Below the pieces are notes generated by a model. That model had not been told where the DNA came from, made no database searches, and saw only the letters and a program-made list of their open reading frames with translations. Shown one piece after another: positions 8,749 through 16,345 of a stretch of DNA of 64,000 nt. Made by a program: the position numbers and the translations under genes. Where the stretch lies: contig NZ_QBUD01000002.1 in NCBI RefSeq assembly GCF_003058085.1, positions 620,001 to 684,000 of the forward strand, written 5' to 3'. The DNA comes from Yoonia sediminilitoris (GTDB taxonomy: Bacteria > Pseudomonadota > Alphaproteobacteria > Rhodobacterales > Rhodobacteraceae). The stretch's first letter is position 1; every line of letters starts with the position of its first letter.

Positions 8749-9528
8749 ATGAATTTTCTTCGTAGACTATTCGGCGGCAAGGAAAGCGCAGCACCTAGCC
8801 GTGCAAGCCGGACTGAAACGCTTGAACAATCATACCGTGATACAATCGGGTCGATCGTTGAAGACGACAGCGCGCTGGAGCCGGATGTGTCTGACATGCT
8901 GACCAACGTGAACTCCAAGGTGAACCAGGCTGATGCACCTGAAGCACCTGCCGTGAATATCTGGGACATGGAAGATAGTGGTTCGTCCAGCCTGCCCTCT
9001 GCGGCTGACTTGCAGGCAAGTGCCGCGCGGTCTCCGGCCCGTGCCCGCCGGACCAAGACCCGCCTGATCGGTTTTGACAAGTCTGACGGTGACGTCGTGG
9101 ATATTTTCAATGACGCGCCCAAGTCGGCACCCGCGCAGCGAGCAAAGTTTCCTGTGGGCTGGATCGTGGTTGCCGATGGCCCGGGACGCGGCGAAAGCTT
9201 TTCGCTGTTCACAGGCATGTCCCAGATCGGACGCGGCGACGATCAGGCAGTGCAGCTTGATTTCGGCGACAACTCAATTTCGCGCACGAACCATGCAGCG
9301 ATTGTTTACGACCCTGAAACCCAGGAATTCATGCTGGGCCATGGCGGTAAATCAAACATTGTGCGCTTGAATGACAAACCCTTGATCAGCAATGAGGTGC
9401 TGAAAACGGGGGATGTGGTGCGCATTGGTGAGACAGTTCTGCGTTTTGTTGCCCTCTGTAGCAGTGAATTCAACTGGAGCGGGGACAGCGCAGATGGGGA
9501 GGATGACGAAGATGTGGCGATCGCCTGA
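8749..9528 (+). CDS. FHA-domain phosphothreonine-binding protein
   Basis: A 259-residue cytoplasmic adaptor. Residues 1-130 look disordered and acidic with several Thr/Ser, including SYRDTIGSIVEDD around Thr32, a plausible kinase target. The FHA domain covers about 137-235 with the hallmark residues Gly161-Arg162, Ser178 and His182 in SRTNH, and Asn208 in LNDKPL, the set that reads phosphothreonine. The tail is strongly acidic (DGEDDEDVAIA). The ATG at 8749 is chosen over the GTG at 8743 because GGAAGG at 8735-8740 is 8 bases from it. It ends 17 bases inside the phosphatase gene, so the two are probably coupled. Confidence 0.9.
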   Translation: MNFLRRLFGGKESAAPSRASRTETLEQSYRDTIGSIVEDDSALEPDVSDMLTNVNSKVNQADAPEAPAVNIWDMEDSGSSSLPSAADLQASAARSPARARRTKTRLIGFDKSDGDVVDIFNDAPKSAPAQRAKFPVGWIVVADGPGRGESFSLFTGMSQIGRGDDQAVQLDFGDNSISRTNHAAIVYDPETQEFMLGHGGKSNIVRLNDKPLISNEVLKTGDVVRIGETVLRFVALCSSEFNWSGDSADGEDDEDVAIA

Positions 9529-10636
9529 ACCTCGTTTTGACGTCGCTTCGGCGATTTGTCAGGGCGGTAGAGACTACCAAGAAGACGCGATTGTCACCGA
9601 TTTTCCTTTCGGTATGGACAGTGGTGTCGTGGTCCTTGCTGACGGCATGGGAGGACATGCCGCCGGTGACGTGGCCAGCAAGATTGTCGTCACGGAAGTC
9701 TATAGCGAACTGAAGTTCCAAAGCGCGAATTTCGCGGACTTTGAACATGAGATTCCGCAATATCTGACGGCTGCGGCGGTGAACGCGAACAATTGTGTGC
9801 GTGAACACGTTACGGAACACCCCGAAACGCGCGGGATGGGGGCCACACTTGTGTCGCTCGTCTTGGTTGAAAACCGCATGTATTGGATGTCGATTGGTGA
9901 CAGCCCGCTTTATCACTACCGTGCCGGTCGGTTGCAGCAGTTGAACGAAGATCACTCCATGGCTCCCCAAATTGACTTTATGGTCAAGCAGGGATTACTG
10001 GACCCCGAAGCAGGCAAGAACCACCCTGACCGGAACTGCCTGACGTCCGTTATTCTGGGCGACCGTGTGGCCAAGTCTGACTGCCCGCGCACGTCTTATG
10101 AATTGCAGGTTGGCGATATTGTAGTGGTCTCAAGCGACGGGCTTCAGTATCTTGAAGATCCACGCATCCAGAAGATCCTGCACAAGTACCGGCGCCGCAA
10201 ATCCGCTGAAATCTGCGGTTACCTGCTTGAAGCGATTGAGCAACTTGGCGATCCGGATCAGGACAACTGTTCGTTCTCGGTCATCAAGCTGAACCACAAC
10301 AAGCCAGTGATCCGTGCGATCCGTGCAAAGCCTGCCGGACATATCGATGCGCACCAGTCAAATATCACCCGCGTTGTCGAAATGGACGGGAACAAGTCGT
10401 CCGAAGACCGCATTGTTGCGGCCAAGGCGATGGCGCGCAGCAAGCCCAGGGAAACGCTGTCAAGTGGTCTGTCGTTTCCCCCGCGTGTCAAGGAAGTGAA
10501 ACCTGTCCAGTCCGTCGGTGCAAAGCACGATGGGCATGGTGCGGCATCCAGAGCCGCAGCTGACAAGGGCAACGGTCAGTCAAGGGAGGTTGAAGCGTCC
10601 ACGCCACCGGCTAAACTCGCTTTCGGAGGCAAGTAA
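9512..10636 (+). CDS. PP2C-family Ser/Thr protein phosphatase
   Basis: A 374-residue metal-dependent phosphatase that should reverse the kinase. Family motifs: GGRDYQEDA (metal-binding Asp25), VVLADGMGGHAAGD (Asp44), RGMGATL, IGDSPLY (Asp130), VSSDGLQYL and DQDNCS near the end of the domain at about 265. A basic, probably disordered tail of about 100 residues follows. Three in-frame ATGs lie close together (9494, 9503, 9512); the last has GGGGAGG 9 bases upstream and was chosen. The gene overlaps the FHA gene by 17 bases and shares one base with the next gene (TAATG), so the order is tightly coupled. Confidence 0.9.
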   Translation: MWRSPEPRFDVASAICQGGRDYQEDAIVTDFPFGMDSGVVVLADGMGGHAAGDVASKIVVTEVYSELKFQSANFADFEHEIPQYLTAAAVNANNCVREHVTEHPETRGMGATLVSLVLVENRMYWMSIGDSPLYHYRAGRLQQLNEDHSMAPQIDFMVKQGLLDPEAGKNHPDRNCLTSVILGDRVAKSDCPRTSYELQVGDIVVVSSDGLQYLEDPRIQKILHKYRRRKSAEICGYLLEAIEQLGDPDQDNCSFSVIKLNHNKPVIRAIRAKPAGHIDAHQSNITRVVEMDGNKSSEDRIVAAKAMARSKPRETLSSGLSFPPRVKEVKPVQSVGAKHDGHGAASRAAADKGNGQSREVEASTPPAKLAFGGK

Positions 10637-11925
10637 TGGCGAATCAATCCACGGGCGCACGCGTCGAGGAACAGCTTGAACAGGCAGTAGGGTCAAACCT
10701 GCTGCCCGTTGGCGTTCAGGGCAAGGCGGAAAAACTCCTTGAACGTCTGCGGAAACCTGTCCGGCTTGCACTGCTGGGGTGGCCAAACTCTGGCAAATCA
10801 ACGCTTCTGAATTTTCTGGTCGGTCAGACGGTCCTGCCGACAGGGGTTAACCTGCCGACATTGCAACTGGTCTATGGCAGCGAAGAAAGGGCGACATGCA
10901 CCCTTTCAGACGGTTCAAAGATGACGATTCCGACAGTGGAGGCGGACGCAATTGCGGCCTTGTCACCCGTGTTCGTTGATCTTGAATTGCCGCTGCCCGC
11001 GCTCAAAAAGATTTCGTTACTCGAGGTCGTCGCACCCGATGATGCGAACGCGGTTCATCGTGCCAGCCAATGGGCTGCCGGGCGGGCCGATGTGGGGTTA
11101 TGGTGCACGCAGGGGTTTAATCCGGCAGAACGCGCTATTTGGGCACAGATACCCGACATCATGAAAGACCATTCCTTCCTGATGGTGACGAAAGCTGACT
11201 TCCTCAGGACCAACGGCATGATGGAAAAAACACTTTCGACTTTGCGCGATGAAGTGGCCGATGAATTCAAACAGATTCTGCCGATTTCCGGGACACAAGC
11301 GATTGCGGCGCGGAAAGAAGACGGCACCGTCGACAAGGCGTTGATGCGCAACAGTGGCGGCACTGCGCTGATCTCGGCCGTACTCAAACAAGTAGAAGCG
11401 GGCAGGCAAAGCGCCGTCGATTTGGCCGATGTCCTGTTGCTTCAACATGCCGATGCACTGGCACCGTTGAACGCGCCAAACGCGCCAGCAGCACCGGCCC
11501 CCGCAGGGCCACCGCAAAAGGCCCCCGCACAAGAAACGCCCGAAGCTGAAGCGACCCCGCCCGCTGAAGAGGCCGCGCCACTGGTCGCTGGGTTGCAGCC
11601 TGCAACGCGTACTGCCTATGAAGGCGCAGTTGATTACATCGTCAAGAACAGCTTTGAGCTGATCGATCTGGCTGACACAATGCAGGACGATGCGCCGATG
11701 CAGATCATCGGCAAGGCCGTTGATCAGGTGCAGTGGGTCAGCGATCACCTGAACGAGAATGGCGACGAAAATGATCCATTGTTGCAGGACATGCGCAACA
11801 CTGCCATGGACGCGGCTGACCTGATCCAACTGATGCAAATGGAGAAACGCGCAAGCGCCACGATCGAGGCGCTCAGCCTGCTTTTGCAGCTAAAGCGCGA
11901 AATACAGTCTGATCTGGCGGCATAA
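10636..11925 (+). CDS. P-loop GTPase-like protein with degenerate G3 motif
   Basis: A 429-residue protein with a P-loop GWPNSGKST at 48-56, a probable G2 segment around LPTGVNLPT (67-75) and G4 TKAD at 185-188. Where a DxxG motif is expected (about 128-136) it reads LLEVVAPDD. The related third GTPase of the locus has LIDFPG there, and the two align well on either side (GLWCTQ against VIWCTH, and the HSFLMVTKAD region). The loss of the G3 Asp and Gly suggests weak or no GTP hydrolysis. A Pro/Ala-rich linker (about 275-322) leads to an all-helical C-terminal domain. It starts on the last base of the phosphatase stop. No close family is recognised; a dynamin-like or EngA-like origin is inferred. 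Confidence 0.75.
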   Translation: MANQSTGARVEEQLEQAVGSNLLPVGVQGKAEKLLERLRKPVRLALLGWPNSGKSTLLNFLVGQTVLPTGVNLPTLQLVYGSEERATCTLSDGSKMTIPTVEADAIAALSPVFVDLELPLPALKKISLLEVVAPDDANAVHRASQWAAGRADVGLWCTQGFNPAERAIWAQIPDIMKDHSFLMVTKADFLRTNGMMEKTLSTLRDEVADEFKQILPISGTQAIAARKEDGTVDKALMRNSGGTALISAVLKQVEAGRQSAVDLADVLLLQHADALAPLNAPNAPAAPAPAGPPQKAPAQETPEAEATPPAEEAAPLVAGLQPATRTAYEGAVDYIVKNSFELIDLADTMQDDAPMQIIGKAVDQVQWVSDHLNENGDENDPLLQDMRNTAMDAADLIQLMQMEKRASATIEALSLLLQLKREIQSDLAA

Positions 11926-12003
11926 GCGGTAACCTGCCTGCGGTTTTCTGTCCGTCGCGCCACAGTTTTGCCCCGCTCTTCTGTTTCTATTATGTCAATA
12001 AAG

Positions 12004-12019
12004 ACAGTGTAATCACTGT
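12004..12019. promoter_or_regulatory. Perfect inverted repeat upstream of the dynamin-like GTPase gene
   Basis: ACAGTG-TAAT-CACTGT, 6-base arms around 4 bases, sits in the 160-base gap between the first and second GTPase genes, 67 bases before the second start. TATTAT lies just upstream (about 11988). A second, imperfect pair (ACCAT...ATGGT, 12034-12052) follows. The gap is the longest within the locus, so a second promoter with an operator here is plausible. Confidence 0.35.
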
Positions 12020-12085
12020 GATTTGGCGATAGGACCATCAACTGTTAATGGTGGTGCCAATAGTATCGATTGAGGACGGACAACA

Positions 12086-14170
12086 ATGAAGATGGAAGAG
12101 CTGACAAAAGGGGATGGCTATAAAGTCCCTGCAGCGCACCACCCTTTCATGCGACTTGGTCTGGAAAAACTGGACCAGTTTCATGACGAGATTGCTGATC
12201 TCGAAGCAACGCTCGCAGACGTTGTAAGGCTTGGCGGCCAAGAGGCAGAAAAGAAATCAACAAAACTTATCAAGCAGTTACGCACTTTTGAACCAAGCGT
12301 AACCATGATTGGCCAGATCAAGTCGGGAAAGACATCTCTGGTCAATGCGATGATTGGCCGTCCGGCCTTGTTGCCTGCGGATGTGAACCCTTGGACTTCG
12401 GTCGTGACATCGCTGCACTTGAATGCGCCCTTGCCGCCGGATTCGCCGACGGCCAGTTTTCAGTTCTTTAGTCAGGGCGAGTGGGACCATCTGGTCGAAA
12501 ACGGCGGCCGAATCGGTGAATTGTCCGCGCGGGCCGGTGCCGATGAAGAACTGGAAAAAGTCCGCGAACAGATCGCGGCGATGCGTGAAAAGACCAAGGC
12601 CCGCCTTGGCCGGAAGTTTGAACTGCTCTTGGGGCAAAAGCATAATTATGCGGAACTGACAGACGAATTGGTCGAGCGCTATGTCTGTATGGGCGACGAT
12701 TTTGAGGATATGGAGGACGAAGACCAGCAGGGTCAATTCGCCGATATCACCAAATCCGCTGACGTTTATCTGACGGCACCGTCGATCCCGATGCCGCTGT
12801 GCCTGCGTGACACGCCCGGCGTGAACGACACCTTTATGATGCGCGAGCAGATCACCATCAATGCCCTGCGCGACAGCCGGATTTGCGTTGTGGTCCTGTC
12901 GGCCCACCAGGCACTCAGTTCGATGGATATGGGCCTGATCCGTTTGATCGCAAACGTGAAATCCCGCGAAGTCATCATCTTTGTCAACCGGATTGATGAG
13001 TTGTCCAACCCCGCTGAGCAGGTTCCTGAAATCCGCGAAAGTATCCTGAAAACCCTTGCCGATCACAACGGCCCCGAAGATCCAGAGCTGATTTTTGGGA
13101 GTGCGTATTGGGCCAATATCGCCCTGTCAGAAGACCTGAACGATATCGTCGCGGAAAGCGCTGAAGCCATGTTCAACTGGGCAGAGGTCGCCTTGGACGC
13201 TGGCACTGCTGGCATGCAGACGAATGAACTTGTCTGGCACCTGTCGGGTGTTCCCGCGCTTTATGCCGCGCTGGCAGAGCGGGTAGTCGAAGGGCCCGGT
13301 GCCGAAGTACTTGCTGCCTCGCGCAAACGCGCGCGGAACCTCGTTGGAGGCGTGCGTGCGTCCAATTCGATGGTGTCGATGCGGATGGACGGCGATCAGG
13401 TCGAGGTGATGCCGGCAGACCAGTTGATGGCGCATCTGGATAAACTTGAAGCCGACAATACGAAGTTCCTGAATGACAGACTTGATATCGTGTTTCAGCG
13501 CTTTGGGTCGCGCGTTGACCAATCCCACAAACGGTTTCTTGACCGTGCGCTGGAATCCCTCCTTCAGCATCTGGAAACCAATGGTGAGGACCAGATATGG
13601 CAATATAGCCCGGATGGTTTGCGTATGTTGCTCCGTACCAGCTATCAGGTGATGCGCCGCGATGTGGCCTCGACTTGTGATCAGGTGTTTGCCTCTGCGG
13701 CAGCCGATTTGGCCGAAACTTACCGCTCCGCCTTTGGCGTATCTGTTGAGAACTTTTCAATCACACCGCCTGCCGCGCCGGAAATTCCGGCCCCGGTTTC
13801 GCTGGGCCAAACGATCGCTCTGGATCTGCAAACATCATGGTGGAAAGGCTGGTGGAAACGTCGCAAAGGCTACCGCGCGTTTGCCAGCGGGTTCTATGAT
13901 CTGATCGAAGCGGAAACATCGCCCATCGTTGATGAATTGAAGATACGGCAGGCCGAGGGCATCCGCAAAATGGCCGAAGCCGAATTGCGCGAATTCCTTG
14001 CGGAACAGCGCAGTACGCTCAGCGATATCAGCGCCAAAAGCACGCTTGGCGCGAGCGATTTGAAGGACATCTTTGGAATAACCGCGCAACAGGAACGTGA
14101 AGAACTGTTCGACTATATCTATGATGAGCTCAGCGACGGCGCTCCCGAAAAGGCTGGGGAAGTGACCTGA
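12086..14170 (+). CDS. Dynamin-family large GTPase
   Basis: A 694-residue protein with a complete dynamin_N-type GTPase domain: P-loop GQIKSGKTS at 76-84, switch region PWTSVVT with Thr104, G3 DTPG at 242-245 and G4 NRID at 301-304. A charged helical insert fills about 140-215. The rest is largely helical, as in bacterial dynamin-like proteins. Around 585-594 there is a Trp- and Lys/Arg-rich patch (SWWKGWWKRRKGYR) that could insert into a membrane. GTP-driven membrane binding or remodelling is the family's usual role; here it is inferred. It is the largest gene of the second half of the locus and shares one base with the next gene (TGATG). Confidence 0.85.
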   Translation: MKMEELTKGDGYKVPAAHHPFMRLGLEKLDQFHDEIADLEATLADVVRLGGQEAEKKSTKLIKQLRTFEPSVTMIGQIKSGKTSLVNAMIGRPALLPADVNPWTSVVTSLHLNAPLPPDSPTASFQFFSQGEWDHLVENGGRIGELSARAGADEELEKVREQIAAMREKTKARLGRKFELLLGQKHNYAELTDELVERYVCMGDDFEDMEDEDQQGQFADITKSADVYLTAPSIPMPLCLRDTPGVNDTFMMREQITINALRDSRICVVVLSAHQALSSMDMGLIRLIANVKSREVIIFVNRIDELSNPAEQVPEIRESILKTLADHNGPEDPELIFGSAYWANIALSEDLNDIVAESAEAMFNWAEVALDAGTAGMQTNELVWHLSGVPALYAALAERVVEGPGAEVLAASRKRARNLVGGVRASNSMVSMRMDGDQVEVMPADQLMAHLDKLEADNTKFLNDRLDIVFQRFGSRVDQSHKRFLDRALESLLQHLETNGEDQIWQYSPDGLRMLLRTSYQVMRRDVASTCDQVFASAAADLAETYRSAFGVSVENFSITPPAAPEIPAPVSLGQTIALDLQTSWWKGWWKRRKGYRAFASGFYDLIEAETSPIVDELKIRQAEGIRKMAEAELREFLAEQRSTLSDISAKSTLGASDLKDIFGITAQQEREELFDYIYDELSDGAPEKAGEVT

Positions 14171-15009
14171 TGGCGGAGCCGCGCAAGCCCCGCATTGCGC
14201 TGATGGGCGAATTCAGCGCGGGCAAAAGTACCCTGTCCAACCTGTTGCTGGGGTCTCGGCCTCTTCCCGAAAAGGTGACAGCCACACGGCTATCGCCTGT
14301 GTGGATGTCATACGGCACCCAAGCCCCCTATCGCGAGGCGATGGATGGCAGCACCGAACCTGTGTCCCTTGATGCGCTTGAAGACATACCCGTTGACGAA
14401 ACCCGCGTGATCCGCCTGTTTCTGGATGCCGACATTCTGGACGTTATCGACCTGATCGACTTTCCGGGTATTTCCGACCCCAACATGGCCTCGACGGTTT
14501 GGGAACGCGTCCTGCCCGAGGTCGATGCTGTGATATGGTGTACACATGCCACGCAAGCCTGGCGCCAGTCCGAGGCCGCAGTGTGGGAAACCATGCCCGA
14601 GCCCGTACGCGAACATTCGATTTTGCTGATTACCCGCTATGACAAGTTGACCACCGACAAAGACCGTCGTCGTGTCTTTAAAAGGGTGCGCCGCGAAACT
14701 GACGGCCAGTTTGGCGGCACCTTTCCTATTTCGCTGCTGCAAGCGCTCGAGGCTGGCGACGACTACGATAAATGGGACGGCAGCGGCGCAGGCCCCTTTG
14801 TTGACCATCTGCTGGAGACGATCCAGAAGCTTTCAACCTTGGCCGCGCGCAGTCCTCAACCGCTTTATAACATCACCGGCGACAACGCTGTGCCGGAACC
14901 TGCGGCACCGCCAGTCGCTCCTCGGCGCGTCACCCGCATGATCGACCCCGATCAGCCAAAACGCAGCCGCCCGCCCAGCAGACCAAGTGAAGACCTGAAC
15001 AAGAGTTGA
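14170..15009 (+). CDS. Dynamin-related P-loop GTPase
   Basis: A 279-residue GTPase: P-loop GEFSAGKST at 13-21, a switch Thr around KVTATRLSP, G3 DFPG at 97-100 and G4 TRYD at 155-158 (an NKxD variant). The GEFSAGKST-type P-loop is typical of the dynamin superfamily. The C-terminal 50 residues are Pro/Arg-rich and probably disordered (APPVAPRRVTRM). It begins on the last base of the large GTPase stop codon, so the two are almost surely cotranslated and may form heteromers, as tandem bacterial dynamins do. It is clearly related to the degenerate first GTPase of this locus. Confidence 0.82.
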   Translation: MAEPRKPRIALMGEFSAGKSTLSNLLLGSRPLPEKVTATRLSPVWMSYGTQAPYREAMDGSTEPVSLDALEDIPVDETRVIRLFLDADILDVIDLIDFPGISDPNMASTVWERVLPEVDAVIWCTHATQAWRQSEAAVWETMPEPVREHSILLITRYDKLTTDKDRRRVFKRVRRETDGQFGGTFPISLLQALEAGDDYDKWDGSGAGPFVDHLLETIQKLSTLAARSPQPLYNITGDNAVPEPAAPPVAPRRVTRMIDPDQPKRSRPPSRPSEDLNKS

Positions 15010-15095
15010 CAATTATCCGGCTTTTCGCGGCCTTCCACTCCTGACCGATTTCGCGTATCGACATATGTAGTGGGATTTTTCAGTGGGCTAATGAT

Positions 15096-15458
15096 ATGGT
15101 TGTGGATGATTTAGACGCCTTGCAGGGCAAATTTGAAGGTATAGAAACCGTGGCATTTGCCGACTTGTCCACGCAGATGATACTTGTGACGAATTCAAAT
15201 TCGAACCAACGGCGCGAAGCCTTGGAGATGCTTTGCGCAGAGGCCACGGTTGCCTTGGGTTCTGCTGACAAACCTGCGTTGGGCGACACACCCAGCCCCG
15301 CCGCGTTTGTGGCGACCAAGAACCAATTGCGCATTTTCCTACGGGCCCCGGGTGAACCCTCTGACGTATTGTGCTGCGTGTGCAAACCCGACGTGGATGT
15401 GGCATCGTTTCTGTCAGACGCAAAACCCTGTCTTGCCAAGATCAGTAGTGGTACATGA
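15096..15458 (+). CDS. Probable Roadblock/LC7-like protein
   Basis: A 120-residue alpha/beta protein. The start (LDALQGKFEGIETVAFADLS, then MILVTNS) followed by a helix, a hydrophobic strand and the RIFLRAP strand looks like the Roadblock/LC7 fold, whose members (MglB) act as activators or scaffolds for small GTPases. The match is by eye and weak in sequence. It follows three GTPase genes after 86 bases and its stop overlaps the next start by 4 bases (ATGA at 15455-15458). The ribosome site is poor. A partner role for the upstream GTPases is inferred. Confidence 0.55.
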   Translation: MVVDDLDALQGKFEGIETVAFADLSTQMILVTNSNSNQRREALEMLCAEATVALGSADKPALGDTPSPAAFVATKNQLRIFLRAPGEPSDVLCCVCKPDVDVASFLSDAKPCLAKISSGT

Positions 15459-16276
15459 CTGGAAATGTCTCGAACACATCAAGGACCGCAGGCGTGACCG
15501 ACTTGACCGCCCTTGCCACCAAGTTGGCCGCATTGATTTCAGAGGATGACGTCTTTGTCGCCGGTGGTAAGCGTGTCATCAGCCACGGGGATGATCCGCC
15601 CGCGATGGTCGCGATCCTCAGAGAGGTGGACAACACCGTGCTGGAACGCACGTTGGAGTTTGGTCTGGATGATGTGACCGTCAGCATTTCTGCGGCAGGT
15701 CGCCGTTTGCGCGGTGTTGTTGCGATCGACAGCGACATGCCCGGTAAGGACAAGATCATTGGCCACATACTCAGTCAGGAAGAGCCTGACCTGCTCAAGG
15801 CTACGGGTGCAATGCTGAACGATTTTTGCGCCAACGCAAAAAGGATCACTGTGCTTAGCGGGCCGCCGCAGATGTTGGGCAGCAGTGCGGAAAAGGGCCT
15901 TTCGGTGGCGACCCTTGCCGAGGTCTGGCAGGTCAATATGGACGCCCGCGCCGCCCCCCCGATGGAGCGTTTCCTGACAGCCAACAAAGACAAGATGATC
16001 GGCCATCTTTACATGTCCGGCAATGATGTCATTGGCTCAAGCGGAGACACTGCCCGACTACAGGAAGTCTGGGACACCCAGATTGACATGTTCCGCAAGC
16101 GCCACAAGGCTGCCCAGCCCAAACTGGACGGCCCGGTGCTGGTCTGTCTCGATGCGGTTCTTGGGGGGCAGACAAGCGTCGCGGTTGGAAGTTTCGGCAA
16201 GGAAAGCTGTCTGTTTTCCTACCTGCCCATCGACCTGCCTGATCTGATTTCATCTTGGAACGCTGTGACGTCCTAA
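15455..16276 (+). CDS. Hypothetical protein, last gene of the kinase-GTPase locus
   Basis: A 273-residue cytoplasmic protein I do not recognise. It has no signal peptide or membrane helix. The N-terminal half alternates helices and strands (FVAGGKRVIS; VSISAAGRRLRGVVAID), and the C-terminal part has a beta-rich segment (VLVCLDAVLGGQTSVAVGS, then CLFSYLPIDLP) that could be a second Roadblock-like or profilin-like unit. It is translationally coupled to the preceding small gene by a 4-base overlap, so the two products probably act together. Confidence 0.7.
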   Translation: MTGNVSNTSRTAGVTDLTALATKLAALISEDDVFVAGGKRVISHGDDPPAMVAILREVDNTVLERTLEFGLDDVTVSISAAGRRLRGVVAIDSDMPGKDKIIGHILSQEEPDLLKATGAMLNDFCANAKRITVLSGPPQMLGSSAEKGLSVATLAEVWQVNMDARAAPPMERFLTANKDKMIGHLYMSGNDVIGSSGDTARLQEVWDTQIDMFRKRHKAAQPKLDGPVLVCLDAVLGGQTSVAVGSFGKESCLFSYLPIDLPDLISSWNAVTS

Positions 16277-16312
16277 ACGTCTCCCCATAACTGAAACGCC
16301 TCGCAAAGGGCG

Positions 16313-16332
16313 GCCCGGCCGATCGACCGGGC
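16313..16332. terminator. GC-rich hairpin between convergent genes
   Basis: GCCCGG and CCGGGC (6-base arms) flank CCGATCGA in the 69-base gap between the end of the GTPase locus and the end of the nuclease gene. It lacks a long T-run on either side (only TTCCATTT on plus), so it is a weak candidate for a bidirectional terminator. Confidence 0.35.
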
Positions 16333-16345
16333 TTCCATTTGATCC

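Noticed and set aside
6341..10636. Type VI secretion threonine-phosphorylation module (PpkA-Fha-PppA)
   Set aside because: The three domain types match, but no Tss, Hcp, VgrG or ClpV gene lies in the window, and the following genes are GTPases.
15006..15011. TTGACA as a -35 element before the Roadblock-like gene
   Set aside because: No -10-like hexamer follows at 16-18 bases.
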